From assembly GCA_017617355.1 (NCBI GenBank), contig JAFZWI010000088.1, positions 34,801 through 98,800 of the forward strand: a stretch of DNA of 64,000 nt, in the 5' to 3' direction. The DNA is from Salinivirgaceae bacterium. GTDB taxonomy: Bacteria > Bacteroidota > Bacteroidia > Bacteroidales > SZUA-534. The notes beneath the pieces are model-generated. The model was not told where the DNA came from, searched no databases, and saw nothing but the letters and a program-made list of their open reading frames with translations. Position 1 is the stretch's first letter; each line of letters opens with the position of its first letter. The position numbers and the translations under genes were made by a program. This document shows positions 51,027 to 60,292 of the stretch, piece after piece.

Positions 51027-52133
51027 ATGGGACTTCAATGCGGTATTGTAGGATTGCCGAATGTGGGCAAATCAACTCTTTTCAACTGTTTGTCGAACGC
51101 CAAGGCGCAGGCGGCCAACTTTCCGTTCTGCACCATCGAGCCTAACCTGGGCGTGATTACCGTGCCCGACGAGCGTCTGAACAAGCTTGCAGCCATCGAC
51201 AACCCGAAGCGCATCATCCCAACAACCATCGAGATAGTTGACATTGCCGGACTTGTGAAGGGCGCCAGCAAAGGAGAGGGACTTGGCAACAAGTTCCTGG
51301 CCAACATCCGTGAGACCGACGCCATAATCCACGTTCTGCGCTGCTTCGACAACAACAACATCGTTCGTGAGGGTGGTGCACCAGTTGATCCGATTTCCGA
51401 CAAGGAGATTATCGACACCGAGCTGCAGCTCAAGGACCTTGAGACGGTTGAGAGCCGCATTCAGAAGGTTGAGAAGATTGCCAAAGTGGGCAACGACAAG
51501 AAAGCGCAGAAACAGCTCGAGTTGCTAACCCAATACCGCGAGGCTCTTATGCAGGGCAAATCGGCACGCACAGTTGAGATTGACGCCGCCGTGAAGAAAG
51601 AGCTGCTCACCGACCTTAATCTGCTAACTGACAAGCCAGTGCTCTACGTCTGCAACGTTGATGAGGCATCGGTGAAAAACGGTAACGCCTACACCGAGAA
51701 GGTGATGAAGGCCGTTGCGGGTGAGAATGCCGACGTGCTGATTATTGGTGCAGCCATTGAGGCCGACATTGCCGAACTCGAAAGCTACGACGAGCGTCAG
51801 ATGTTCCTAAGCGATTTGGGACTTGAGGAACCGGGCGTGGCAAAACTGATTAAAGCCGCCTACAAGCTGCTGAATCTCAAAACCTATTTTACCACCGGAC
51901 CCGACGAAACCCGCGCATGGACATTTAAAGCCGGAATGAAAGCACCGCAGTGCGCAGGTATCATCCACACCGATTTTGAGAAAGGCTTTATCCGCGCCGA
52001 GGTTATCAAATACAACGATTATGTGACGCTTGGCTCTGAATCGGCCTGCCGCGACGCTGGCAAAATCGGCATCGAAGGTAAGGACTACGAGCCTGAGGAC
52101 GGCGACATTATGCACTTCCGCTTTAACGTGTAG
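51027..52133 (+). CDS. ychF: Obg-like ATPase YchF
   Basis: A 368-residue YchF. The P-loop is GIVGLPNVGKSTLFN, with the switch-region ANFPFCTIEPNLGVI and DIAGLVKGASKGEGLGNKFL. The nucleotide-specificity motif NVDEAS replaces NKxD, which is the hallmark of this ATPase in the Obg/TRAFAC class. The C-terminal TGS-like domain ends IMHFRFNV. A ribosome-associated translation or stress factor in other bacteria. Its stop overlaps that of the convergent phosphoesterase gene by 11 bases. Confidence 0.98.
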   Translation: MGLQCGIVGLPNVGKSTLFNCLSNAKAQAANFPFCTIEPNLGVITVPDERLNKLAAIDNPKRIIPTTIEIVDIAGLVKGASKGEGLGNKFLANIRETDAIIHVLRCFDNNNIVREGGAPVDPISDKEIIDTELQLKDLETVESRIQKVEKIAKVGNDKKAQKQLELLTQYREALMQGKSARTVEIDAAVKKELLTDLNLLTDKPVLYVCNVDEASVKNGNAYTEKVMKAVAGENADVLIIGAAIEADIAELESYDERQMFLSDLGLEEPGVAKLIKAAYKLLNLKTYFTTGPDETRAWTFKAGMKAPQCAGIIHTDFEKGFIRAEVIKYNDYVTLGSESACRDAGKIGIEGKDYEPEDGDIMHFRFNV

Positions 52134-53226
52134 TCGGCTTAAGTCTGATCAGCGTTACTTCGCTTTTTGTTCCTATTCGCATTGGCGGGCCAAACGTTCC
52201 CGAACCAACCGAGGTATAGATTTGAAGAGTACCGCAGCGGTACAGCCCGCGGTTGTAGTTGAAAATGCGGTCGTTCATCAAGGTTACCGGGAAAAGCTGT
52301 CCACCGTGGGTGTGTCCGGCCAGATAAAGCCCGATGCCGGCCTTTTCGGCATATTCAGCCCCAACAGGATTATGATGCAGCAGAATCGACGGCAGAGTGC
52401 TGTCTATGGCAATTGTGGGCAGAGTGTTCTCAATGGTCTCGTGGCCCACACCGGCATGCATATGGTCGAAGGTGCGGTCGTCGGGACGCATATAGTTGAG
52501 CCCGACAATCTGAATGCCGCAGCATTCCATCATATTGTTTTCCAATACATTGACGCCCGCATTGCGCATTAGGCGTTTCACGCTGTCCACATCAACATAC
52601 ATATCGTGGTTGCCCGACACGAAAAAAATGGGTATCGAGAGTTTCTTCAGCGGCTCAAGAGTTTTTGGCTTAAGATTATAGAAGCTCTCGAACATGTCGC
52701 CGGTGATGACAACCATCTGCGCATCGGTTTGGTTTACAATGCGGACCAGTTTCTCAAGGTTGCGGCGTCCGCGGAAATGCCCCAAATGAACATCCGACAG
52801 TTGCGCAATTTGCACAGGCTCAGTCAGTTTTGGTAACTCAATATCAATGGTTTTCAGCCGCGGCCACGATGTGTTGACAATGCCGAAGGTCGAAATCAGG
52901 ACGGTTCCGGCGGCAACTATCAAACCGAAGGTTTTGGGTTGGAAGAGTGCGAACAGGTTCACAAGGTCGGTCAGCAGAGTGACCATGAGCATATAAAGGA
53001 AGACGCCCACCATTGCCGACAGCACCACAACCACCGGATGAAGCACCGGATAGTAGTTTTTGGCGGCCATCATCGAGTTAATAGAAAAGAAGGCAAGCAC
53101 AAAAAAGCCGGCAAACAGCCACCATTTGCCAATGCCTGTGGCAAACGCTACGCGGCTGGCCATATAGTAGGCGGCCAGACCGATAATTGCAATAAACAGC
53201 AGTGGAATCAATAACATTCTGCTCAT
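52123..53226 (-). CDS. Membrane-anchored metallophosphoesterase
   Basis: A 367-residue protein. Four N-terminal membrane helices (about 1-135) are followed by a calcineurin-type phosphoesterase (about 145-360): AQLSDVHLGHFRGR (DxH), VVITGDMFESF (GDxx), VSGNHDMYVD (GNHD) and LYLAGHTHGGQLFPV (GHxHGGQ). These are all the usual metal ligands. The layout is that of YaeI-like membrane phosphoesterases, whose substrates (lipid A intermediates or others) vary. Starts 12 bases after the aldo/keto reductase stop. Confidence 0.93.
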   Translation of the reverse strand: MSRMLLIPLLFIAIIGLAAYYMASRVAFATGIGKWWLFAGFFVLAFFSINSMMAAKNYYPVLHPVVVVLSAMVGVFLYMLMVTLLTDLVNLFALFQPKTFGLIVAAGTVLISTFGIVNTSWPRLKTIDIELPKLTEPVQIAQLSDVHLGHFRGRRNLEKLVRIVNQTDAQMVVITGDMFESFYNLKPKTLEPLKKLSIPIFFVSGNHDMYVDVDSVKRLMRNAGVNVLENNMMECCGIQIVGLNYMRPDDRTFDHMHAGVGHETIENTLPTIAIDSTLPSILLHHNPVGAEYAEKAGIGLYLAGHTHGGQLFPVTLMNDRIFNYNRGLYRCGTLQIYTSVGSGTFGPPMRIGTKSEVTLIRLKPTTR

Positions 53227-53238
53227 TATTAGGTATTG

Positions 53239-54078
53239 TTAGAACCCCACCGTGTCGGGGTGCTCTCCCGACCAGCCGAACTTTGGCATACGGTCGATGG
53301 TTTCCACATCTTCCGCCGACAGGCTGATGTTGAATGACGCCAGATTCTCTTTGACACGTTCGGCCGTTACCGATTTTGGCAGCGGCACAATCTGCTTCTG
53401 GCGGCACCACGCAAGGCATAGCTGAGCCACAGAGCAGTTGTATTTGGCGGCAATGGCCGTTAGGTCGGGGTTTGAGAGAACCGCACCGCGCCCAAACGGA
53501 CTCCACGCTTCAACCACAATGTTGTTTGATTGGCAGAAAGCCACGTCATCGGTCTGAGTGTAGCCCGGGTGAATCTCAAGTTGGTCAACCATCGGACGCA
53601 CCTTGCAGCTGTCGATCAGCGGCTGCAGATGGCTCGTGAGGAAATTGCTGACTCCAATGGCACGCACGCGGCCGTCGGCATAGAGTTTCTCGAAGGCGCG
53701 CCAGGTGTCAAGGTTACGCTCGCGCCAGTCGGTATGACTCGACGGTGATGCCGGCCAGTGGATAAGATACAAATCGATATAATCGAGACCCAGGCGCTTG
53801 AGCGATGCGTCGAAGGCACGCAGAGTGTTGTCGTAGCCCGTCTCGGTAGGCCAAACTTTGGTTGTCACCCACAGCTCACTGCGATTGATGCCGTTTTCGG
53901 CAATGCCGCGCCCCACGCCTGTTTCATTCTTGTAGAACGATGCCGTGTCGATGTGACGGAATCCGCATCCGATGGCCATTTTAACAGCCTCGGCTGTGTC
54001 GGTACCGTCGGCAATGGCCCACGTGCCAAAGCCCATTGCGGGCATGTCAATGCTGTTGTTTAGTTTGAAAGTCAGCAT
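53239..54078 (-). CDS. Aldo/keto reductase
   Basis: A 279-residue NADPH-dependent oxidoreductase. It shows the family order: GFGTWAIADGTDTAEAVKMA near the N-terminus, GCGFRHIDTASFYKNETGVG (catalytic aspartate and tyrosine), WVTTKVWPTETGYD (catalytic lysine), YIDLYLIHWPASP (catalytic histidine), IGVSNFLTSHL and the coenzyme-binding LPKSVTAERVKENL near the end. Length and motifs are those of the 2,5-diketo-gluconate reductase-like subgroup. The substrate is unknown. Confidence 0.95.
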   Translation of the reverse strand: MLTFKLNNSIDMPAMGFGTWAIADGTDTAEAVKMAIGCGFRHIDTASFYKNETGVGRGIAENGINRSELWVTTKVWPTETGYDNTLRAFDASLKRLGLDYIDLYLIHWPASPSSHTDWRERNLDTWRAFEKLYADGRVRAIGVSNFLTSHLQPLIDSCKVRPMVDQLEIHPGYTQTDDVAFCQSNNIVVEAWSPFGRGAVLSNPDLTAIAAKYNCSVAQLCLAWCRQKQIVPLPKSVTAERVKENLASFNISLSAEDVETIDRMPKFGWSGEHPDTVGF

Positions 54079-54208
54079 ACTCCAGTGTTTTATGAGTAGT
54101 GAGTAATGTGTAATGATTAATGCAGAGTTGGTTGTAATCTGAAGCGTAATTAACTTTACACCTTACACCTAATACTTTACACTTTACTCCTTATACTTTA
54201 CTCTCTAA

Positions 54209-56191
54209 CTATCGACGTTTACGAACCTTTGGAACGTAATCGCGGCCGGTGACAACAAAGTCGGTACGGCGGTTGATTTGGTTGCAAATCTCCTGCTGGT
54301 CGTCAGGCAGACGCTTGATGAACGCTTCGGTCAAGATGTCGCCCTCTTTCAGGAACGGATATTTCTGAGCCATCTTCTTGTCCACTTCCTTCGGCATCTG
54401 CTCGCCGTAACCGTGCGATGTGAGTCGCTCGCGGTCGATACCATAAGTGGTCAGGAAGTCGACAACCGATTTGGCGCGTGCTTCCGACAGTTTCAGGTTG
54501 GCATCGTCGCTACCGCGATAGTCGGCGTGCGAACCAATCTCGATGGTGATGTTAGAGTTATCGTTAAGAATGCCCACAAGCACTTCAAGTCCGGCAATCG
54601 ACGAAGGTTTCAGCTTGGCGCTGTTGAACTCGTATTCAATTCCGTCGAGGTCCATACGGCGGTCGTCAGGCTGAAGATCGATGTTAACACGCAGCTGCTC
54701 GCTGTCGGTCAGGCCTTTGGTTGTGGTTTTGTCTTTCGAGTTAAGGAAGCCACCACGCTTAACCACAATACGGTAATCGGCGTTGGGGGCAAGATTGAAG
54801 TTGTACGAGCCGTCGGTTTCGGTTTTGGCGGTGATGTTTGTACCGTCGCTACCGATAAGGTTAACTTCGGCACCGGCAATGATGGCGTCGGTTTTGCCGT
54901 TGCGTACGACACCCGTCAGCGTGAACTCAATCGGCGGAAGCGAGAACTGATAGATATCGTCAGAGCCTTTGCCGCCGGGGCGGTTAGAGCAAAAATATCC
55001 ACGCTCCATCTCCGACTCGAAGATTATGCTAAAATCGTCCGACGAGCTGTTGATGGGGTATTTCATATTTTCAACCTTCCAACCCGAATTGCCTTCGCTG
55101 GCTTTGAAGATGTCGAGTCCGCCCATTCCAGGGTGGCCATTAGATGAGAAATACAGCGAGCCGTCGGGATGGATGTAAGGGAACATTTCGTCGCCTGCGG
55201 TGTTGATGGCAGGACCCATGTTTACCGGTTTTCCCCATTCCGACGATTTGTTGGATCGGGTTGTTTTCCAAAGGTCTTTTCCTCCGTAACCGCCTTCCAT
55301 TTCCGACACAAAGATAAGCGTCAGTTCGTCGTCGCTGATAGCCGGGTGGCCCACAGCAACTGTGTCGGGTGCCAGATTAAGCTCTGTTGGGTCGGCCCAT
55401 TCGGCGTTCTCTTTTACCGAGCAGAAAATCTTGCAGACCAGATTTTTGTTCTTATCCTCGCGGAAGCTAGTGAAATACAAAGTGTTGCACTTTTTGTTGG
55501 TGCTGGGCATTCCCTCTTCGTAGGCGGTGTTGATGTTCTCCTCCAATGCCACCGGCTCCGACCATTTACCCTTGCGATCGACACGCGAGCGGAACAAGTC
55601 GCAATAGTACTCGCCTGTAACTCCGCTTATTTTTCCGCCTGTGCAGCCCTCGCGCGACGACGAGAAAACCACCATGCTGTAGTCGTCTTTCGCGTAAGCA
55701 ATGCCAAAATCGCTGTATTTAGAGTTGAAATAGTGCATGTTCTCAATCTTGTAGCGGGTGGGCTGCCCCATCCACTCAATAGCCGATGCGCACGATTCAA
55801 CACCTGCAGGTCCGCGGTCGTCTGACGGGTTCAGCTTGGTGTAGTTCTGATATTCTTTCATTGCATCCTCATACTGCCCTTGGGCGCGCATGGCGTCGGC
55901 CATATAGAGTGTTGCAAGCGGATTTTCGTAACCTTTTTTGATGACTTTGCGATACCAAATCTCAGCCTGGCGGCTGTTCTGAACCATTCGGTAGCTCTCG
56001 GCCACCATAAACATTATCTGGTTTTTCTTGTCTTTGTCCTTGGCTTTCGCGTAAGCGTATTTGTACTCGTCAATTGCATCGAAATATTTACCCAACTCGA
56101 AGGCCTTGTCGGCTTTGGCGGTAATGCCCCGCTGAGCAAATGTTGGAAGCACTGCAAGTGCGGCGATGGTTATTGCAAAAATCCTCTTCAT
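54209..56191 (-). CDS. porE: Type IX secretion protein PorE-like (TPR, beta-propeller, CRD, OmpA-like)
   Basis: A 660-residue outer-membrane-associated protein. The frame opens with TTG at 56197 but the ATG at 56191 gives a normal signal peptide (MKRIFAITIAALAVLPTFAQ). In order: TPR repeats (about 20-145; AFELGKYFDAIDEYKYAYAK), a PD40/WD40-type beta-propeller (about 160-430; YSMVVFSSSREG, NTLYFTSFREDKN, GSLYFSSNGHPGMGGLDI), a carboxypeptidase-regulatory-like domain (about 440-520; FTLTGVVRNGKTDAIIAGAE) and an OmpA C-terminal peptidoglycan-binding domain (about 530-660; IEIGSHADYRGSDDANLKLS). This order is that of PorE of Porphyromonas. Symbol given by architecture. Confidence 0.82.
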   Translation of the reverse strand: MKRIFAITIAALAVLPTFAQRGITAKADKAFELGKYFDAIDEYKYAYAKAKDKDKKNQIMFMVAESYRMVQNSRQAEIWYRKVIKKGYENPLATLYMADAMRAQGQYEDAMKEYQNYTKLNPSDDRGPAGVESCASAIEWMGQPTRYKIENMHYFNSKYSDFGIAYAKDDYSMVVFSSSREGCTGGKISGVTGEYYCDLFRSRVDRKGKWSEPVALEENINTAYEEGMPSTNKKCNTLYFTSFREDKNKNLVCKIFCSVKENAEWADPTELNLAPDTVAVGHPAISDDELTLIFVSEMEGGYGGKDLWKTTRSNKSSEWGKPVNMGPAINTAGDEMFPYIHPDGSLYFSSNGHPGMGGLDIFKASEGNSGWKVENMKYPINSSSDDFSIIFESEMERGYFCSNRPGGKGSDDIYQFSLPPIEFTLTGVVRNGKTDAIIAGAEVNLIGSDGTNITAKTETDGSYNFNLAPNADYRIVVKRGGFLNSKDKTTTKGLTDSEQLRVNIDLQPDDRRMDLDGIEYEFNSAKLKPSSIAGLEVLVGILNDNSNITIEIGSHADYRGSDDANLKLSEARAKSVVDFLTTYGIDRERLTSHGYGEQMPKEVDKKMAQKYPFLKEGDILTEAFIKRLPDDQQEICNQINRRTDFVVTGRDYVPKVRKRR

Positions 56192-56361
56192 TTTCAATAT
56201 TGAATCAAAGTGCGGAATGTCAACTTTTTAAAAACAATTTGCGAAAATAAGGATTTTTGTTCATGTCGGAAACTTATTATGACATAAGATTATCGAAAAA
56301 CTTGATATAGGGCGGTTGATTGTTGGCGTAATGTTTGGTTCTTATGCAATGAAATACACAA

Positions 56362-56392
56362 AAAAGGCCGGAAATCGAAGCCCCGACCTTTT
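56362..56392 (-). terminator. Terminator after the YadA-head/S74 gene
   Basis: AAAAGGCCGG (56362-56371) with CCGACCTTTT (56383-56392), one G-U pair, T run on the minus strand. About 55 bases after the stop codon at 56448. Confidence 0.82.
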
Positions 56393-56447
56393 GCCATATC
56401 TAAAAAACGCGGTGTACCATGCGTACGATTAATCGCATGCTCACACG

Positions 56448-59234
56448 TTATTTCACTTTCTCCAGAATCTCTTTCATTTGTGCTTTCAACTCATCTATCT
56501 CCTTCTGCTGGTTATCGATTATTGTCTGCTGCTCTTTGATGGCTTCAATCAATAGCGGGGTTATATTGCTGTAGTTGACTGATTTGTAACCATCCTCGCC
56601 AGTCTCAACAGCCTCGGGCAGAACAGCCTCAACCTCTTGTGCAATAACACCCACGTGTGTTTTGTCGTCTAAATGTTTGTTGGGGAACTCCTTTACACGC
56701 CACTCGTAGGTTACACCATTGAGTGTAAGTACCTTATCCAACGCACGCTCAAGCGGTTTAATGTTGGTTTTCAAACGTTGGTCGGAAGATGTTTGAACTC
56801 CGTTTTTAGCATAAACCTTGTCCCACATTTTAGTTGAAGTACCTAAAGAATAGGTGTTGGCATTCGTATAAATATTTGTCGAGTCGCTTGGATATACATT
56901 CCCCCTGAATTCGGCATTGCCGTTTTTGTAAATTACTAAGGCATCACTTTTGTGTACAGTACAGGTACCTGCCCATGATTCATATCCATTAGCCACAGTA
57001 AATGCCCTGTCTTCTCCACTGGGATAGTTAACGCTACCCCACAATGAAGGTTCGTAATCGGTATTCCATGTGCCAACAACAACCTCGTAAACCGATTTGG
57101 CAGTTACAAAGTTTCCCAAGGCCACACCATATGTGGCATTAGCATGTGCGCAACGTCCGATAGCAGTAGCAAAAGTAGCGTTAGCTTCACAATTAAATCC
57201 CATGGTATATGCATTAGCTTTGGTGACAGTGTTTCCATAGCCTATGGTAGTGCCTTGTTCGGCGTTAGGCGAAATTTTATTATCGATTCCTATGGCAATA
57301 GCATTTAGGGCATGACCATTATTGCTTTTTCCAAAAGCAATGGCATTTACACCAGTGGCATTATTGTTTTTTCCAAAGGCAACGGCATTTTTGCCTGTAG
57401 CTTTATTGTCGATACCCATTGCAAACGAACCTTCAGCATTGGCTACTGTTCCTGTACCAATCGAGTATGAATAGTTGCCTGTAGCTTTTGGGGCGGCATA
57501 GTTCGTTTCATCGATTCTTTCAATAATATTATATTGGCGGTAGATTGTGTCTTTAATCACACTGCTTCTACCAAAAGCAAAACTACCCGTGCCGCTTGCT
57601 ATTGCATCTTCACCGAAAGCGTAACTGCCTTCGCCGTCAGCCGTGCTGTTCATACCTAAAGCAAATGCGTTCATTTTTGTGGCCTTTGCATTATTGCCTA
57701 AAGCGTATGCGTTGTCGCTGTCGGCTCTGGCCCCACGTCCAATGGCGGTGGTGTAGTCGCCTTTGGCAACGGATTTATAGCCCAATGCTTGTGAATATTT
57801 GCCAATAGCCTTGTTCTGGAATCCTGCGTTGAACGAGTTTTCTCCCACGCTATCGGGACTTTCAACTTTAAGATTTCCGGCCATAAAGGCGTTCTTTTCC
57901 GGATACCAGTAAACGCGGTTCACGCTGTCGAGTGTTTGGGCGTTGGTGCTCAAATCGATATTGAAAAGATTGTTCGACACTCCGTCTTTCGCACCATCGC
58001 GGCCGCTAACCGCAAAGCCTCCGTTGCCACTATCCTTCGCACCATCGGAACGTCCGGCTACACCAAAATCACCCTTTGAGCCGTTCCCTCCGTTGATATA
58101 GAAGCGTGTGCTGTCGGTGTTAATGGTCATAAACTCCTGCGCGGCACCGTCTTTTGTGGCAGTACGTCCTGTAACAACGAATCCGCTGCGGCGTGTTTTG
58201 GCGGCATCATCGTCAAAATGCACCTGTGTGCCGTCGGTTGCCACTTCCAAGTAGTTGGTAGCATCGTCATCTTTTGTGGCAGTGCGGCCTGTTACTATGA
58301 ATCCGCTGCGGCGTGTTTTTGAGTTGTCAAGTTGGTTGTCGATATAGACTTTTGTGCCCTCTCCGTTAACTGTAAACAAGTCGGCTTTTCCGTCGCCTTT
58401 GGAGGCAGTGCGACCTGTTACCAGGAATCCGCTGCGGCGAGCTTTCGACTCATCGTCATCAACAAACACCTTTGTGCCTTCGCCGTCAATGGCAAGGAAG
58501 TCATTCCGATAGCTATCGGGATCGCCTTTGGAGGCAGTGCGGCCTGTTACTATGAATCCGCTACGGCGCGCCTTGTCATTATGGTCGGTGGTGTCGATAT
58601 AGACATGAACACCGTTAGGATAGACAGCGAACACCACATTGCCGTCTTTGTCCTTAACCTCGAACAGAGCATCCTCGGTTGCGTTTCCGGCCTTCACATC
58701 GAGTTTCTTGAACGATATTTCGTCGGTGGCAACCCATGTTGTGCCGTTGTGCACAAGGGTCTGTCCAAGCTGGCCTTCTACCTGCATTCCGTCGCGGCCA
58801 GGGTCACCTTTGTCACCCTTCTCACCTTTGCCGCCGTTGGCTGCATAGAAGGCGTAAGGAACGGCTTGCAATTGTGTCAGTCCCAAATCGACATAACTGC
58901 TGCCACCATTGGGGTCAACCTCAACGCGCATCCACACGCTGCCCGATGCCCAATCGACATCCTTCAGTGCTTGTGAACCATCGGGTGTCCCGTTGCCAAC
59001 AATAACACTCAGTACACCATAGTTGTTGGTTGGCGCAGTCTGCGTCTCCTGATACATCACCTGCTCGCCCTTTTGGTCGGTGAGCGTTATGCGCAGGTTC
59101 ACATTCTTGTTGTTTACGAGTTCTCCATTGCTGTTGCGAATAACAGCTTGATAAGAGAAACCTTCGGTTTGTGCCACGGCCGCCATGGTGGTCAGCGTTG
59201 CGGCAACTGTCAGAAATAAGTTTTTGATATTCAT
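56448..59234 (-). CDS. Surface fibre-like protein with YadA-head repeats and S74 chaperone domain
   Basis: A 928-residue exported protein (signal peptide 1-21, ending AAVAQ). Residues 25-190 are beta-rich and include a short collagen-like GEKGDKGDPGRDGM. Repeats of the KARRSGFIVTGRTASKGD kind (about 220-450) follow. Residues 455-720 contain YadA-head-type left-handed beta-roll repeats (SQALGYKSVAKGDYTTAIG, AYALGNNAKATKMNAFALG). The end (about 820-928) is a phage-tail-type S74 intramolecular chaperone (SSDQRLKTNIKPLERALDKV, THVGVIAQEVEAVLPEAV) and a terminal coiled coil. S74 domains fold and self-cleave trimeric fibres. A trimeric adhesin is likely. Confidence 0.85.
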   Translation of the reverse strand: MNIKNLFLTVAATLTTMAAVAQTEGFSYQAVIRNSNGELVNNKNVNLRITLTDQKGEQVMYQETQTAPTNNYGVLSVIVGNGTPDGSQALKDVDWASGSVWMRVEVDPNGGSSYVDLGLTQLQAVPYAFYAANGGKGEKGDKGDPGRDGMQVEGQLGQTLVHNGTTWVATDEISFKKLDVKAGNATEDALFEVKDKDGNVVFAVYPNGVHVYIDTTDHNDKARRSGFIVTGRTASKGDPDSYRNDFLAIDGEGTKVFVDDDESKARRSGFLVTGRTASKGDGKADLFTVNGEGTKVYIDNQLDNSKTRRSGFIVTGRTATKDDDATNYLEVATDGTQVHFDDDAAKTRRSGFVVTGRTATKDGAAQEFMTINTDSTRFYINGGNGSKGDFGVAGRSDGAKDSGNGGFAVSGRDGAKDGVSNNLFNIDLSTNAQTLDSVNRVYWYPEKNAFMAGNLKVESPDSVGENSFNAGFQNKAIGKYSQALGYKSVAKGDYTTAIGRGARADSDNAYALGNNAKATKMNAFALGMNSTADGEGSYAFGEDAIASGTGSFAFGRSSVIKDTIYRQYNIIERIDETNYAAPKATGNYSYSIGTGTVANAEGSFAMGIDNKATGKNAVAFGKNNNATGVNAIAFGKSNNGHALNAIAIGIDNKISPNAEQGTTIGYGNTVTKANAYTMGFNCEANATFATAIGRCAHANATYGVALGNFVTAKSVYEVVVGTWNTDYEPSLWGSVNYPSGEDRAFTVANGYESWAGTCTVHKSDALVIYKNGNAEFRGNVYPSDSTNIYTNANTYSLGTSTKMWDKVYAKNGVQTSSDQRLKTNIKPLERALDKVLTLNGVTYEWRVKEFPNKHLDDKTHVGVIAQEVEAVLPEAVETGEDGYKSVNYSNITPLLIEAIKEQQTIIDNQQKEIDELKAQMKEILEKVK

Positions 59235-59293
59235 CGGTTTGAATTTTAAGTGATCAGCATAATAAGAACGTATTCATAGTGCCTGCAACGGAG

Positions 59294-59332
59294 AAAAAAT
59301 ACCTTCGTTTCGGGGTGAGAAACAAAGGTATT
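59294..59332 (-). terminator. Strong hairpin with U tract before the S74 gene
   Basis: On the minus strand a 14-base-pair stem (AATACCTTTGTTTC with GAAACGAAGGTATT, one G-U pair, 7-base loop) is followed by six T. It lies 145 bases after the acid phosphatase stop and 60 bases before the S74 gene. It may terminate the upstream unit, or, if the -7 box TATATTTG at 59373-59380 is used, act as an attenuator in the S74 leader. Confidence 0.75.
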
Positions 59333-59372
59333 CCAGATTCTCCACATCTTTCATGGTTTTGATTGAACGATA

Positions 59373-59380
59373 CAAATATA
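59373..59380 (-). promoter_or_regulatory. Possible promoter -7 element upstream of the S74 hairpin
   Basis: TATATTTG on the minus strand, a full match to TAnnTTTG; no TTG at the usual distance. If active, the strong hairpin at 59294-59332 would be in the leader. Confidence 0.35.
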
Positions 59381-59475
59381 GGGTTGCTTTTGTGCACGGT
59401 GTGTGCAAATTCAAATTCGGCGGCAACGGTTTTAAATTCGGTCAAATTGGATAAAAATCTGGAAAAACAGTCTGA

Positions 59476-60282
59476 TTACTTATCGAGTAATTCAAGCATC
59501 ATTTGATTCTTCTCGCTCATAGGCAGCGAGTATTTGTGCTCGTAGATGGCGTTCTCCCATTCGCCGTACATGGGGTTGGGCAGAACGATGAATTTGCGGC
59601 CGAAGTCGTCGCGTAGTGAGTCGGCGAGCTGCAGTGCCAGCGAACTGTCGCGGCGGTCGAAAAGCGATGTGTAGTCGCCCAGATTGTCGCCAACAAACAA
59701 GATTATCTCGTAGTTGGCCGAAACAGCATCGCGGCGCTCGTCTTTGCACGATGTTTTTTTGCTTGCGTCGTAGAGCAGCAGATGCGCTGAATCGACAGCC
59801 ATTCCAGCTTCGGCAAGATTTTTGAACGTATGGTCACGCTCCTCTTCAGCACGGTTTGAGATGAAGAACACCTCAACGCCTAACTCTCGGGCATAGCCTA
59901 TGAAATCAGCTGCTCCGGGCAGCGCACGTGCATCTTCTCTTGCCGTCCATACTTTCCAAGCGCTGTCGGAGTAGTTTTGGCGGTCGGCCATCAGCTTGGA
60001 TTCAAACGGACTATTGTCGAGCACCGTCTCGTCAATATCGAGCACCACGGCGGTCGGTTTCGGACCTTTGTAGTTCTGCTTGTTCTCCTTCAGCGTTACT
60101 TTGGCTAGGTTGTATGCCTGATAGTAGCAGGCGCGCATCTCGGCCGACTGCTGATACCATGCGGTTGCCAGAAGCAGGTGCGTCATCGGCTCGCCATCGG
60201 GGGTGCTGCTGCTTTTTTGTGTGCACGATGTGGCGGCCAGGCTTATAGTAATGATTCCGATGATGTTCAATAACAGTTTCAT
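59476..60282 (-). CDS. Class C acid phosphatase, lipoprotein e(P4)-like
   Basis: A 268-residue lipoprotein phosphatase of the HAD superfamily. Lipobox SLAATSC. The catalytic motif is VVLDIDETVLDNSPFE, with the nucleophile and acid aspartates. Other HAD motifs are VEVFFISNRAEEERDHT (threonine/serine) and ILFVGDNLGDYTSLF (two aspartates). e(P4) in Haemophilus is an outer-membrane nucleotide phosphatase. It begins 10 bases after the stop of the PorW-like gene and is likely cotranscribed with it. Confidence 0.93.
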   Translation of the reverse strand: MKLLLNIIGIITISLAATSCTQKSSSTPDGEPMTHLLLATAWYQQSAEMRACYYQAYNLAKVTLKENKQNYKGPKPTAVVLDIDETVLDNSPFESKLMADRQNYSDSAWKVWTAREDARALPGAADFIGYARELGVEVFFISNRAEEERDHTFKNLAEAGMAVDSAHLLLYDASKKTSCKDERRDAVSANYEIILFVGDNLGDYTSLFDRRDSSLALQLADSLRDDFGRKFIVLPNPMYGEWENAIYEHKYSLPMSEKNQMMLELLDK

Positions 60283-60292
60283 GGCAGTGTGA

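Noticed and set aside
59254-59445. 63-residue ORF between the fibre and phosphatase genes
   Set aside because: It runs through the strong terminator-like hairpin, has no conserved motif, and a different frame there is equally open.
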